From Actinomadura rubrisoli (GTDB taxonomy: Bacteria; Actinomycetota; Actinomycetes; Streptosporangiales; Streptosporangiaceae), in contig NZ_SMKU01000059.1 in NCBI RefSeq assembly GCF_004349215.1, forward strand, positions 1 through 35,975: a DNA stretch of 35,975 nt, written 5' to 3'. Numbering within the stretch: the stretch's first letter is position 1; every line of letters starts with the position of its first letter. Position numbers and translations under genes: made by a program. Under the pieces are notes generated by a model that was not told the origin of the DNA, did no database searches, and was given only the letters and a program-made list of their open reading frames with translations. Below are positions 25,101-32,300 of the stretch, piece by piece.

Positions 25101-25346
25101 CGATCCGTAGGCGGACAGGCACGCGGCGATCTCGTCCTCGCCGTGCAGGGCCTCTCGTCCCCGGTGCGCGGATTCCTGGTCGAATTTCCGGGCCAGTTTC
25201 GCGGCCAGCCGGCCGATCCGCCAGCGGTCGATCGGCTCCGGGCCGCCCGTCCCGGCCGGCGGCTCGCCGAGCACCGCCACGGCCCGCAGGCGCTCGCTCA
25301 GATTGCCCGCCCGGGCGGCGATGTCATAGGGGAACGCGGTGTCCAT
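22137..25346 (-). CDS. cinM: Class II lanthipeptide synthetase LanM (CinM-like)
   Basis: A 1069-aa bifunctional enzyme, typical LanM length. The N-terminal DUF4135 dehydratase (about 170-600) phosphorylates and eliminates Ser/Thr. Its kinase-like elements are visible: NLVYKPRCIRSE (Lys about 304), the catalytic loop GSDLHFENVI with His383, and HVCDCET as the metal-binding segment. The C-terminal LanC-like cyclase (about 690-1060) has the zinc ligands Cys928 (WCNGAAG) and Cys976-His977 (LCHGRAGN), plus GTAGIALFL and GTAGIGWSL, the glycine-rich repeats of the alpha/alpha toroid. It should dehydrate Ser4, Ser6, Thr11 and Thr18 of the core and form the three thioether rings. Separated from the precursor gene by a hairpin, which would lower its expression relative to the precursor. 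Confidence 0.96.
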   Translation of the reverse strand: MDTAFPYDIAARAGNLSERLRAVAVLGEPPAGTGGPEPIDRWRIGRLAAKLARKFDQESAHRGREALHGEDEIAACLSAYGSHERSPSGIPADLLNELHGAWLPTYRDTLGSFTPGLLPAAGWRAHDIYYARYAKVCEPFLVELGRRLGAMKGLGKTIDPQVAEDFQRHFLDRFELMLAWALEAHANVYCSQVGIDPEKATPEEYLRYVDETFQDAGSYHRFYLEFPVLGRWLAHVTRLVADFALELAERLTTDSAALARTFFDRDIIAFRSVRAGESDYHAGGKSVVLVEVELSGGERENLVYKPRCIRSEAAVQRLLGRLRDDGVVGFRPRAVLPRDGYGYEAFIPSGRNHVDAPADVARIYGELGGYLAIFYVLGGSDLHFENVIIADGHAHVCDCETVLGVLPAGQGRARPEGTLLDSVFKTGLLEWPTSSAPDRDGGAAMRVSGYSGGEAYEMPTPVPKINDRRATFGASVTHATGVRVRPSASNRVFLNGGLVRPEDHADAIAAGFDRVYAWFQARPSAFISEIFAGTAARFINWGTQIYSQLLMSARHPRCLVEPLEVDLLANTVRTFPRSWDRDGILARCELDSMWRLDVPIFTADAHGDRLVHAHTESLDSPLEVSPVGFALRRIERLSERNRHQQGQYIAASLSTGEVGGESFRRTCAEYASRVGERLVRTLRDPGAPSPWTSYQLGGGRLVEVDVEADLYHGTAGIALFLAYLDALAPRPAFRRAAERAVDHAVEHSDGERIGAFSGTGGIIYLLTHLHRLWDEPACLIMAKALSRGLTERIEDDKRFDILGGAAGLIPVLAGLAQATGGEGLDQAHACAGHLLRHAEADGDTLSWPCDPGEAVGNLTGFSHGTAGIGWSLILLGRLTGRAEYIDAGRRAFAYEARHFDKDEQDWYDLRVNSGGTLRNGRHYANAWCNGAAGIGLSRIASWAILGKDDEPLLREAHQGLSATMRNFPRLMNDTLCHGRAGNAELLLRFGLLHDEAAFRIEANVQAQTLWRNLDDADEGTSDATAGFFPSLMIGMSGFGLHFLRLADPDRVPSPLLLDPPAAAPRDPKE

Positions 25347-25382
25347 GGGGCTCCTTTGGGCTGCTGCTGCCGCCGGGGCGGC

Positions 25383-25421
25383 GGTGGCGGCAGACCGGTG
25401 AAGGGCCGGCCTGCCGCCACC
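25383..25421 (-). terminator. Attenuator hairpin between precursor gene and lanM
   Basis: Perfect 11-bp arms GGTGGCGGCAG (25383-25393) and CTGCCGCCACC (25411-25421) enclose 17 nt that contain an additional CCGG/CCGG pair. It lies 47 bp after the precursor stop and 37 bp before the lanM start. Partial terminators at this place are common in lantibiotic operons, giving excess precursor over modification enzyme and protecting the short upstream mRNA. Confidence 0.7.
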
Positions 25422-25468
25422 GGAGGCGACGACGTGCCGTCATCGCCGGTCCGGCGCTGCCGTTTCGC

Positions 25469-25696
25469 CTACTTGGTGTCGCCGTCGCAGACGATCGTCA
25501 GCGGGCCGAAGCTGCAGCTGTTGCGGCACGCGTAGATCTCCATGGCGGCCACGCCCTCGGTCCAGAAGTCCAGCGACTCCTGGTCGGGCTGCTCGACCGC
25601 GGCCGGCAGGGAGTCGGCGGAGACGCCGTAGGAGTGGACGAGCTCGTCGCGGAACTCGGTGTCGACAGCGGACCGCAGAATGGTGCTTGCAGGCAT
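25469..25696 (-). CDS. cinA: Cinnamycin/duramycin-type lanthipeptide precursor (LanA)
   Basis: A 75-aa prepeptide. ATG at 25696 is preceded by an AAGGAGG ribosome-binding site. The 56-residue leader has the CinA-like block DQESLDFWTEGVAAMEIYA. Its I-Y-A end takes the place of the A-F-A signal-peptidase-type site of cinnamycin. The 19-residue core CRNSCSFGPLTIVCDGDTK differs from cinnamycin (CRQSCSFGPFTFVCDGNTK) at positions 3, 10, 12 and 17. Every modified position is kept: Ser4-Cys14 lanthionine, Cys5-Thr11 and Cys1-Thr18 methyllanthionines, Ser6-Lys19 lysinoalanine, Asp15 hydroxylation. Cinnamycins bind phosphatidylethanolamine head groups, with hydroxy-Asp15 contacting the ammonium. Homology is clear by eye. 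The mature structure is inferred. Confidence 0.95.
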   Translation of the reverse strand: MPASTILRSAVDTEFRDELVHSYGVSADSLPAAVEQPDQESLDFWTEGVAAMEIYACRNSCSFGPLTIVCDGDTK

Positions 25697-25725
25697 TGTT
25701 GCCTCCTTCTCGGTGATACCGTTCT

Positions 25726-26085
25726 TCAGGTCGTCGCTTCGGCCGCCAGCGTGATGCCGGTCTGTGTTTCGACGTTGCGCAGCTCGCGCATCGCGGCGGC
25801 CATGTTGTCACTGGTGTTCTGCCAGGCGAGCAACTCCTTTCCCTCGGGGCCGAGGCCGTCGTGGATCCACAGGCATTCGAGCCAGGTCTTGACGGCGTGC
25901 GGATGGAGGTCGGCGAGCGGTTCGACGTGGGGCAGCAGCGTCTCCTCGTTCAGCGAGAGCGCCAGTTCGAGGACCTCGCGCAGCTTTCCGTCCGGGGGCA
26001 GCAGCGAACACAGCGCCATCAGGTGCTGAATTCGGCGAATGATCTCCACCCCGGGGTAGATGGTCGGCTCTTTCGCGCTCTTCAT
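25726..26085 (-). CDS. durN: DurN/Cinorf7-like lysinoalanine synthase
   Basis: 119 aa from ATG at 26085, preceded by GAGGAGG. An upstream ATG at 26166 would add 27 polar residues without such a site. The small all-helical protein (MKSAKEPTIYPGVEIIRRIQ near the start, LLPHVEPLADLHPHAVKTWL in the middle) lies directly before the precursor gene. This is the position of cinorf7/durN in the cinnamycin and duramycin clusters, and the size fits. DurN holds the partly cyclised peptide so that Lys19 adds to dehydroalanine-6, giving the lysinoalanine bridge, with help from hydroxy-Asp15 of the substrate. The assignment rests mainly on position, length and the core's Ser6/Lys19 pair, because I recall the family sequence only roughly. 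Confidence 0.85.
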   Translation of the reverse strand: MKSAKEPTIYPGVEIIRRIQHLMALCSLLPPDGKLREVLELALSLNEETLLPHVEPLADLHPHAVKTWLECLWIHDGLGPEGKELLAWQNTSDNMAAAMRELRNVETQTGITLAAEATT

Positions 26086-26193
26086 CGTGTCCTCCTCGAC
26101 GGCCGCCTCGGTGATCGGGAGCGTCCTTGACGGGCCATGCTGATCGCTTCCGGATGCCATGTTCATGAAGCGATTCGACCGACGTCAACGCGG

Positions 26194-26209
26194 TTAAGCT
26201 GAGTCTTAA
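26194..26209 (-). promoter_or_regulatory. TTAAG-N6-CTTAA palindrome upstream of the lanthipeptide operon
   Basis: Perfect 5-bp arms TTAAG (26194-26198) and CTTAA (26205-26209) lie about 110 bp upstream of the durN-like start codon, in an AT-rich island. TTGACG on the minus strand (26188-26183) follows it and could be a -35 element. It is a candidate operator for control of the cluster. Confidence 0.4.
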
Positions 26210-26318
26210 AGCCCCTGGCCGAGCCCACTTCCCTTCATTAAAGAGAAGGAAAAACCGGCAGGCCGGAGCGCTGAAATCGGCCCCCGGCGCGGCTACGTGC
26301 GCCGCCGGATCACGACAT

Positions 26319-26340
26319 CCGATATATGATCTTGTATCGG
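26319..26340 (+). promoter_or_regulatory. CCGATA-N10-TATCGG operator bracketing a -10-like TATGAT
   Basis: A perfect 6-bp inverted repeat (26319-26324 and 26335-26340) flanks the spacer TATGATCTTG, whose first six bases (26325-26330) resemble a -10 element for the divergent regulator gene 90 bp downstream. A protein bound here would block that promoter. No good -35 is visible. An A-rich run follows at 26344-26351. Confidence 0.5.
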
Positions 26341-26429
26341 TCCAATAAAAAAGGATGGGTTAGCGCGGAGAAAGCGGGAACGGTGGTCGAAGCGCCCCGC
26401 GGAAGCTATGGCGTACTTGGAGGATCGCC

Positions 26430-27410
26430 ATGCTCCGAATCGATCTCACGGTTCAGGACCTCACCCGGCTCCGGATCGCCGCCGGTCCGGCTCCCCTGTG
26501 GGAGTTGGTCCTGAGCCTGCACATGCTCCAGGACCGGACACGCGCGCCCGTGTTCGAAACCTGGCGCCGCCAGGTCAGCGGCCACCTCGACCTGGCGGCG
26601 ACCCGCCTGCTGATGTCACTGGCCCCGCGGCAGGGCGGCTCGGCGGGCTTCCTCACGCCGACGGAAGGGCTGTACGACCTGGACGAGGGGATCGCGGCGG
26701 TCGAGTCCACGCCCGCCTGCCGGGTCCGCGCCGAGCTGGAGCGGCTCACAGGCGAACGCGGCGGGCCCGGGTCCTGGACGCCCGGGCCGGCCGGCGTCCG
26801 CCGCGAGGACATGTCGTCGCTCGGCCGCGCGCTGCGCGCCTACCACGACGCGGCCCTCGCCCCCTTCTGGGCCGACATCCAGGCCGGTGTCGACGCCGAC
26901 CGGGCCCTGCGCGCCCGGGCCCTCGCCGACGGCGGCTACGAGGGACTTCTGGGCAGCCTGCACCCCATCACCCGCGGCGGCGCCTCCTTCCTGGAGATCG
27001 ACTGCCCGGTGGAGCGCAGGCTGTGCCTGGACGGCCGGGGCCTGCTGCTCGTCCCGTCCTACTTCTGCCACCGCCGCCCCATCGCCCGGCGGGAGACCGG
27101 CTCGGTGCCGCTGCTGGTCTACCCCATCGGCCACCGCCAGCTGAGCGCCGGCCGCGGCCCCGCCCACCGGGCGCTCGCGGCGCTGCTCGGCGCGACCCGC
27201 GCGGCGATCCTGGCCACGATCGCCCGCAACGGCGGTGCCACCACCGGCGAGCTCGCCCACCGCGTCGGGGTGTCCCCGGCGGCGGTCAGCCAGCACACCA
27301 CCGTGCTGCGCGACGCGGGACTCATCGTCACCCGGCGGGTCAGCTGCCGCTGCGTCCACGCCATCACCGACCGCGGCGGCGTCCTCTGCGCGGAACGCCC
27401 CGACCCGTAG
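26430..27410 (+). CDS. Winged-helix (ArsR-like, DUF5937-type) regulator divergent from the lanthipeptide operon
   Basis: 326 aa from ATG at 26430, with GGAGG at 26419-26423. The N-terminal ~230 residues form a mixed domain often seen in actinobacterial DUF5937 proteins (opening MLRIDLTVQDLTRLRIAAGP). The C-terminal 75 residues are an ArsR-type winged helix: LGATRAAILATIARNGGATT, then GELAHRVGVSPAAVSQHTTVL, then the wing DAGLIVTRRVSCRCVHAIT. A CysxCys in the wing (SCRCVH) could bind metal or sense thiols, but this is speculative. It is the only regulator next to the cluster and lies divergent to it, so it is the best candidate for its control, in place of the CinRK/SARP system of cinnamycin. 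Confidence 0.82.
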   Translation: MLRIDLTVQDLTRLRIAAGPAPLWELVLSLHMLQDRTRAPVFETWRRQVSGHLDLAATRLLMSLAPRQGGSAGFLTPTEGLYDLDEGIAAVESTPACRVRAELERLTGERGGPGSWTPGPAGVRREDMSSLGRALRAYHDAALAPFWADIQAGVDADRALRARALADGGYEGLLGSLHPITRGGASFLEIDCPVERRLCLDGRGLLLVPSYFCHRRPIARRETGSVPLLVYPIGHRQLSAGRGPAHRALAALLGATRAAILATIARNGGATTGELAHRVGVSPAAVSQHTTVLRDAGLIVTRRVSCRCVHAITDRGGVLCAERPDP

Positions 27411-27427
27411 GGCCGCGGCGGGGCTGT

Positions 27428-27455
27428 CCGGGCGGTGGCCGTGCCCGCCGCCCGG
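27428..27455. terminator. Hairpin between regulator gene and large-protein operon
   Basis: CCGGGCGG (27428-27435) pairs with CCGCCCGG (27448-27455) across a 12-nt loop. The structure fills most of the 56-bp gap between two convergent genes and probably stops transcription from both sides. Confidence 0.55.
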
Positions 27456-27466
27456 CGACCGCCGGG

Positions 27467-29314
27467 TCAGGGGTTCTGGGGCGGAGTGTCGATGACGAGG
27501 TCGAAGGCCAGGCCGCTGGAGCCCTCGCCGCGGCCGATGCCGCGCTGGGCGCTGAGCCAGAGCACGACCCGGCCGTCGCGCCAGCGGGTGCGGTTGTAGG
27601 CGACGGTGAGCCTGGTGCCGGTCCTCGGCACCTCTTCCTCGTTGACGAAGTACTGGCGGCCGAGGTCGTAGCCGGTTCTCAGCAGGGTGGTGCGGGGCCG
27701 GACCGGCTTGCCGTCCACCACGCTGGGCATCGCCGCGCGCTGCAGCTGGACCTCCCGGTTGTCGCCGGGGACGTGCACCGGGATGAACGGGATCCAGTGC
27801 TCGGGGATGACGTTCATGGCCAGATAGGAGATCGGGGCGCGGGGCGGGTCGGTGCCCGGCGGCGGGACGGGGTCGCGCCGCCGGAACGCGACGACCTCGG
27901 CGGCGGCCTCGCCGCCGCGGCGGCTCTCGCCGGTGGGCATCCGGACGGTCTGCTCGATCCCCCACACCAGGTTGGCGTTCTCGTCGCGGACGAGCAGCAC
28001 CTCCTCCAGCGCGGGGCCCTCGGCGACCTTCGGCACGCTGGGCGGCAGCAGCAGGCTGGTGTCCGCCGGGACCGTGTCGCGGCCGATGGTGTCCAGGGTG
28101 AACATCGTCCAGCGGCGGGTGTCGTCGTCCTCGCCGGCGCCGGCGGGGCCGATCCACTGCCGCTGGTTGAAGACGTCGGTGACCGTCATGCCGCTGATCG
28201 CGGCGATGGTGCCCGCGGGCAGGTCGCAGGGCATCTGGTACCAGTCGTTGCTGTACACCAGCGCGAACTCCAGGAAGATCAACCGGGCCAGGTCGGTGCT
28301 CTCCGGGCGGACCGCGGCGAAGTTGGTGCGCCCGTCCTCCAGCGCCCACCAGCGCGGCAGCGGCATCCCGGAGAACCGGACCGGGGCCGGGAACGCGGTG
28401 CGGGCCAGGGGCCGCTCCGGGGGCTTGGCGCCGCCCACGGGGGTGCGGGTGTCGACGGAGAACGCGTGCCAGTCCAGCAGGCCGCCGGGATACTCCTGGG
28501 CGGTCAGCACCTTCTCGGTGCCGCCAGGGGTGGAGGCGGCCACCGAGAAGCGGTGCTCAAGCGTTCGCGTGTCCCAGGTGGCGTTGCCGTCGGGCCGGTC
28601 CTGGGTGACCCCGGTCGGCTGGTCGATCAGCGCGTCGAACCAGGCGACCAGGCGCTTGCCCTGGGCCACCAGGAGTTCGCGGTGCCCGAGCAGCGGGAGG
28701 ATGTTGATGCCCTCGGTGGCGTCCTTGCCGGCCTTCAGGTGAAGGTAGAACAGGTAGCCGTCCATCCGCCGGCCGGCGATCACCTGCATCATCGCCCACA
28801 CCTCCGGGTGGGCCAGCGAGGCGGTGTCCTCGGGACGGCCGGGATCGGGCAGCGCGATCGGGTAGCGCCGGATGTACTGCTTGTCGTAGGTGAGCAGCTG
28901 GCCGAGCAGCCCGGCCTTGTCGAGCAGCCGGAGCCAGCGGTGCCCGATGGCCAGCCGGAGGTCGAAGGCGATCTTCTCGGCCCCGTAGGCGAACGGGACC
29001 GGCCGGCGCTCCGCGACCGCCTCCAGGGGACGGCCGTCCTGCAGGTCCTCCGGCGGGCCGCCGGGCGAGCGGAAGCGGGTGGGCCGGCTCGGGGTCACCG
29101 AGTAGGTGGCGGTGACCGGGGAGCCCGCGTCGGCGCCGCGGAACTCGCCGAGCTGCCACTGCCGGGTCAGCAGCCACAGCGGGTCGCGGACCTCGGCCCG
29201 CAGGGCGCGGTCGAAGCCGGTGGTGCGCGGGCGGCCCTCCAGCCGGTTCCACACGCCCACGGCGGGACGGAGTCGCCGCCGCAGTTCCTCGGCGAAGCTG
29301 AGCGGCTCAGGCAT
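27467..29314 (-). CDS. Large uncharacterised protein, 615 aa (third of operon)
   Basis: ATG at 29314 overlaps the upstream stop by 8 bp as ATGCCTGA, which fixes the start. An in-frame extension to 29413 only runs antisense-like inside the upstream gene. I do not know a named family. No signal peptide, membrane helix or catalytic motif is evident. The most striking segment is LLTRQWQLGEFRGADAGSPV at residues 48-67, preceded by WNRLEGRPRT. I recall similar text in other unannotated bacterial proteins. The rest is mixed alpha/beta and rich in Trp, Arg and Pro. The C-terminal region (LRTGYDLGRQYFVNEEEVPR, then VVLWLSAQRGIG) looks beta-rich. Translational coupling to the 1758-aa protein implies stoichiometric production and a shared complex. 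Confidence 0.8.
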   Translation of the reverse strand: MPEPLSFAEELRRRLRPAVGVWNRLEGRPRTTGFDRALRAEVRDPLWLLTRQWQLGEFRGADAGSPVTATYSVTPSRPTRFRSPGGPPEDLQDGRPLEAVAERRPVPFAYGAEKIAFDLRLAIGHRWLRLLDKAGLLGQLLTYDKQYIRRYPIALPDPGRPEDTASLAHPEVWAMMQVIAGRRMDGYLFYLHLKAGKDATEGINILPLLGHRELLVAQGKRLVAWFDALIDQPTGVTQDRPDGNATWDTRTLEHRFSVAASTPGGTEKVLTAQEYPGGLLDWHAFSVDTRTPVGGAKPPERPLARTAFPAPVRFSGMPLPRWWALEDGRTNFAAVRPESTDLARLIFLEFALVYSNDWYQMPCDLPAGTIAAISGMTVTDVFNQRQWIGPAGAGEDDDTRRWTMFTLDTIGRDTVPADTSLLLPPSVPKVAEGPALEEVLLVRDENANLVWGIEQTVRMPTGESRRGGEAAAEVVAFRRRDPVPPPGTDPPRAPISYLAMNVIPEHWIPFIPVHVPGDNREVQLQRAAMPSVVDGKPVRPRTTLLRTGYDLGRQYFVNEEEVPRTGTRLTVAYNRTRWRDGRVVLWLSAQRGIGRGEGSSGLAFDLVIDTPPQNP

Positions 29315-32300
29315 GGTCGGCCTTCCAGCGCAGGTTGGCGGTCGCGAGATCGGTGCTGATGGTGATCTGCTCCTGGGCGGCCGACATGACGGTGGCCGGC
29401 AGCAGGTGGGCATAGGCCGTGCCGTCCAGGTGCTGCGGCTCCACCGCCCGGATCTTGGCCAGCTCGAAGGTCTCGGCGATGGCCTGGACGAGGTCCTCGG
29501 CGGTCCAACCGCGGTGCTGCTCGTCGCGGACCGGCGGGACGACCAGCAGCATCGCCTGCGGCGGCTCGGAGTCCGGGCCGTTGATGTGCAGCGCGATGCC
29601 GGTGGTCTCGCGTTCGGCCGGGATCACCTCGGTCCACTCGTCCAGCAGCAGGCCGCACTGCGGGCCGCCGCCCAGCGGTGGTGCGGCGGCGTAGTGCGCG
29701 GTGTAGAGCAGCCGGTCCTCGCGGAACGGGTCGGGCCGGGCGGGGTCGTTGGCCAGCTCCAGGGCCAGCCAGTGGTCGCCCTCGGCGTACGGGAGCTGGA
29801 TCGGCTTGAGCGCCGGTTCCTTCCAGCCGAGGATGCCGGTGTTCAGCAGCCCGCCCGGTCCGAGCAGCGCGTCGGCCAGCAGCACGGCCCGCTCCCAGAG
29901 CCGCGGCTTCTCCCGCACCCGGGCGATGCCGTGCAGCCAGTCGTCCACCGGGAAGTCCCGGGCCGGTTTGAGGTGGGCGATGAGGCGGTCGCTGTCGTTG
30001 ACGGCGTCGCGCAGGTCCTCGGCCAGTCGCTCCTCGGGGGTGAACTCCGGGACGACCAGGACGTCCTCGCCGAGCAGCGCCTTGAGCGCCGTGGTTGCGG
30101 CGCGGACCCGGTCCGGGCCGGTGACCGCGGCGTCGTAGTCGCGCAGCGCGTCCTCGGCGGCCTTGGCCCTGTTCTTGATCTCGGTTTCGAGCGCCTGGGC
30201 CCGGGTTCGCAGTTCCCGGCCGTAGTCCACGATCCGGTCCTGGAAGGGGGCCAGGTCCAGCCCGGTCGGGTCGTGGTCGCTCACCGGCGGCAAGCCCGCG
30301 ATCTTGGCGAGCAGGCCGCTCAGCGTGGTCTCGGTGGTCGCGGCGAGCGCGACGAGATCATCGACCAGGTCACCGAAGTCGCGGCGCAGCCGCCGCACGC
30401 TGGACCGCAGCTCGAACGGGGTCCCCGGACGCGGGTCGGTCGGTGTGGTGGTGAGCAGCCGCTCGGCCTCTTGCAGGATGAGGAACCGCTGCTCGTCCGT
30501 GGCGGACGAGGGGAGCCCGTCATACCGGCGGAGCAGCGCGTCGGCGGCGTCGCGGGCCCGTCCCATCCGGGCGGCGGTCTCGGCGACCGCGGCCAGCACG
30601 CCGGCGAAGACCCCGCGCCGCCATTCGGCCAGCTCGGCCCAGCCGCTGCGCACCATGCCGAACCCGCCGGCCTCCATCGCCAGGCCCGCGTATCCGGCCA
30701 GCAGCGCGTCGATCCGCTTGAGCACTTCGGCCCGCACCGGATCGGCCTCGGCCGGGTAGAGCTCGGCCAGTTCGGCCAGGAACTCCTCGACGCGGCCACG
30801 GAACTCGGTGAGGGACTCCAGCACCGCCGCCGGCCGGTCCCGGGGCAGCGCGACGGCGTCGTCGGCGGAGCGGTTCACCGTCGCGGCGCCCGCGGCGGGC
30901 ACCAGATCGCTGGGCTGGAGCGGCCGGGCCGTGACCAGCAGCGACCGCAGCGCCGTGACCAGCGCCGACAGCTCGAAGAAGCTCACCTTGCCGGCCACCC
31001 GGCGGGTGTAGTTGATGGTCGGCCTCGCATCCGGGCGCGGCCTGGACCGCGCGTAGACCACGCCGAGGATGCGGTCGTCCAGGTCGCTCATCTCCGGCGC
31101 CCCCGCCGGGCGCAGCGCCCACAGCAGGTCGATCGGCTGGAGGCCGATGTCGCTCTGGGTGACCACCCGGCTGCCCTGCCCGCCGCCCGGTTCGGTCCAG
31201 GTGACCAGCACGGCCACCTCGGTGGGCAGCGGCAGCACCGCGGGCAGCCAGTCGTTGACCGCGGGCTCGGCCCTGGCCCGCGGGTTGTTGCGCACCGCGC
31301 CGTGGTCCGGGTCGAGCCCGGGCCGGAACTGAATGCCGATGCGGTGGGTCAGGGTGATCCCGCTGCGCGGCGTCTGGACGACGGCGGGGTCCGGCGGGAA
31401 GCCCTCCTTGGCGTAGGCGTCCAGGGTCGCCGAGGCCCGCTCGGTGTTGCCCTGCAGCGCCTGGTGGGCGCCCTCGGCGACGGCCAGGTCGGCCAGCGCG
31501 TCGTGGGTGTCCAGCAGCGCCTTGACCTCGGCGCGGATCGCCTTCTTCTGGTCCCCGTCGGCCGGTGGCAGGTCGGTGAAGTCGTACGGGTAGTCCTTCT
31601 GGGCGTCGGGCAGGACGCTGACGTGCCGGATCAGTTCGAGGCCGTCGATCACGTTGCGGGCCTCGACCTGCTCGATGGCCCTCGGACGGGCCGGGTCGTC
31701 CGGGGGTGCCGCGGTCTGGCCGATCTTGTTCGCGCGCAGCGGGAACTTCAGCCGCAGCCCGGCGATGAACTGGTCGACCTTGGCCCGCGGATCGCGGTCG
31801 TGCAGTCCCCGCTCGAACCGGTACCCCAGCAGGGCGCCCAACGACTGCCCCTGCCGCAGCCCGTCCAGCAGGGACAGCGCGATGCGGACCCGCTGCGAGC
31901 TGAGGTTGACCGCGAACGCGCTCTCCCGTCCGGGGGTGTGGTTGGCGAGGTAGCCGGCGCGCAGCACCGCGGCGGTGCGGGCGTGCGCGGGCGAGGGGGC
32001 GTGGATGTAGCCGCCGTTGCCCGGGTCCTGCGGGATCGGGTCGGCGCCGAAGACGTGAGCGAGGTCGTCGGACACCGGGGCCAGGGCCGGCTGCTCGTCG
32101 CACCTGCGCTCGATGTGCTCCAGCCAGCCGTAGGCGCCCAGGTACAGGCCGCGGCGGGCCGGGGCGGCGCCGTGGACACCGCCGGCGCTGTCGGCGCCGC
32201 CGGTACCGAAGCGCAGCTCGGCGAGCCGCTCGTTGACCAGGCCCAGCCGCCACGCGTCCAGCCGGTAGGTGGCCAGGTCGAGGTGCTCGGCGAGCACCCG

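Noticed and set aside
19339..26085. Class I, III or IV lanthipeptide system
   Set aside because: A single LanM with fused dehydratase and LanC-like cyclase, and no LanB, LanKC or LanL, makes this class II.
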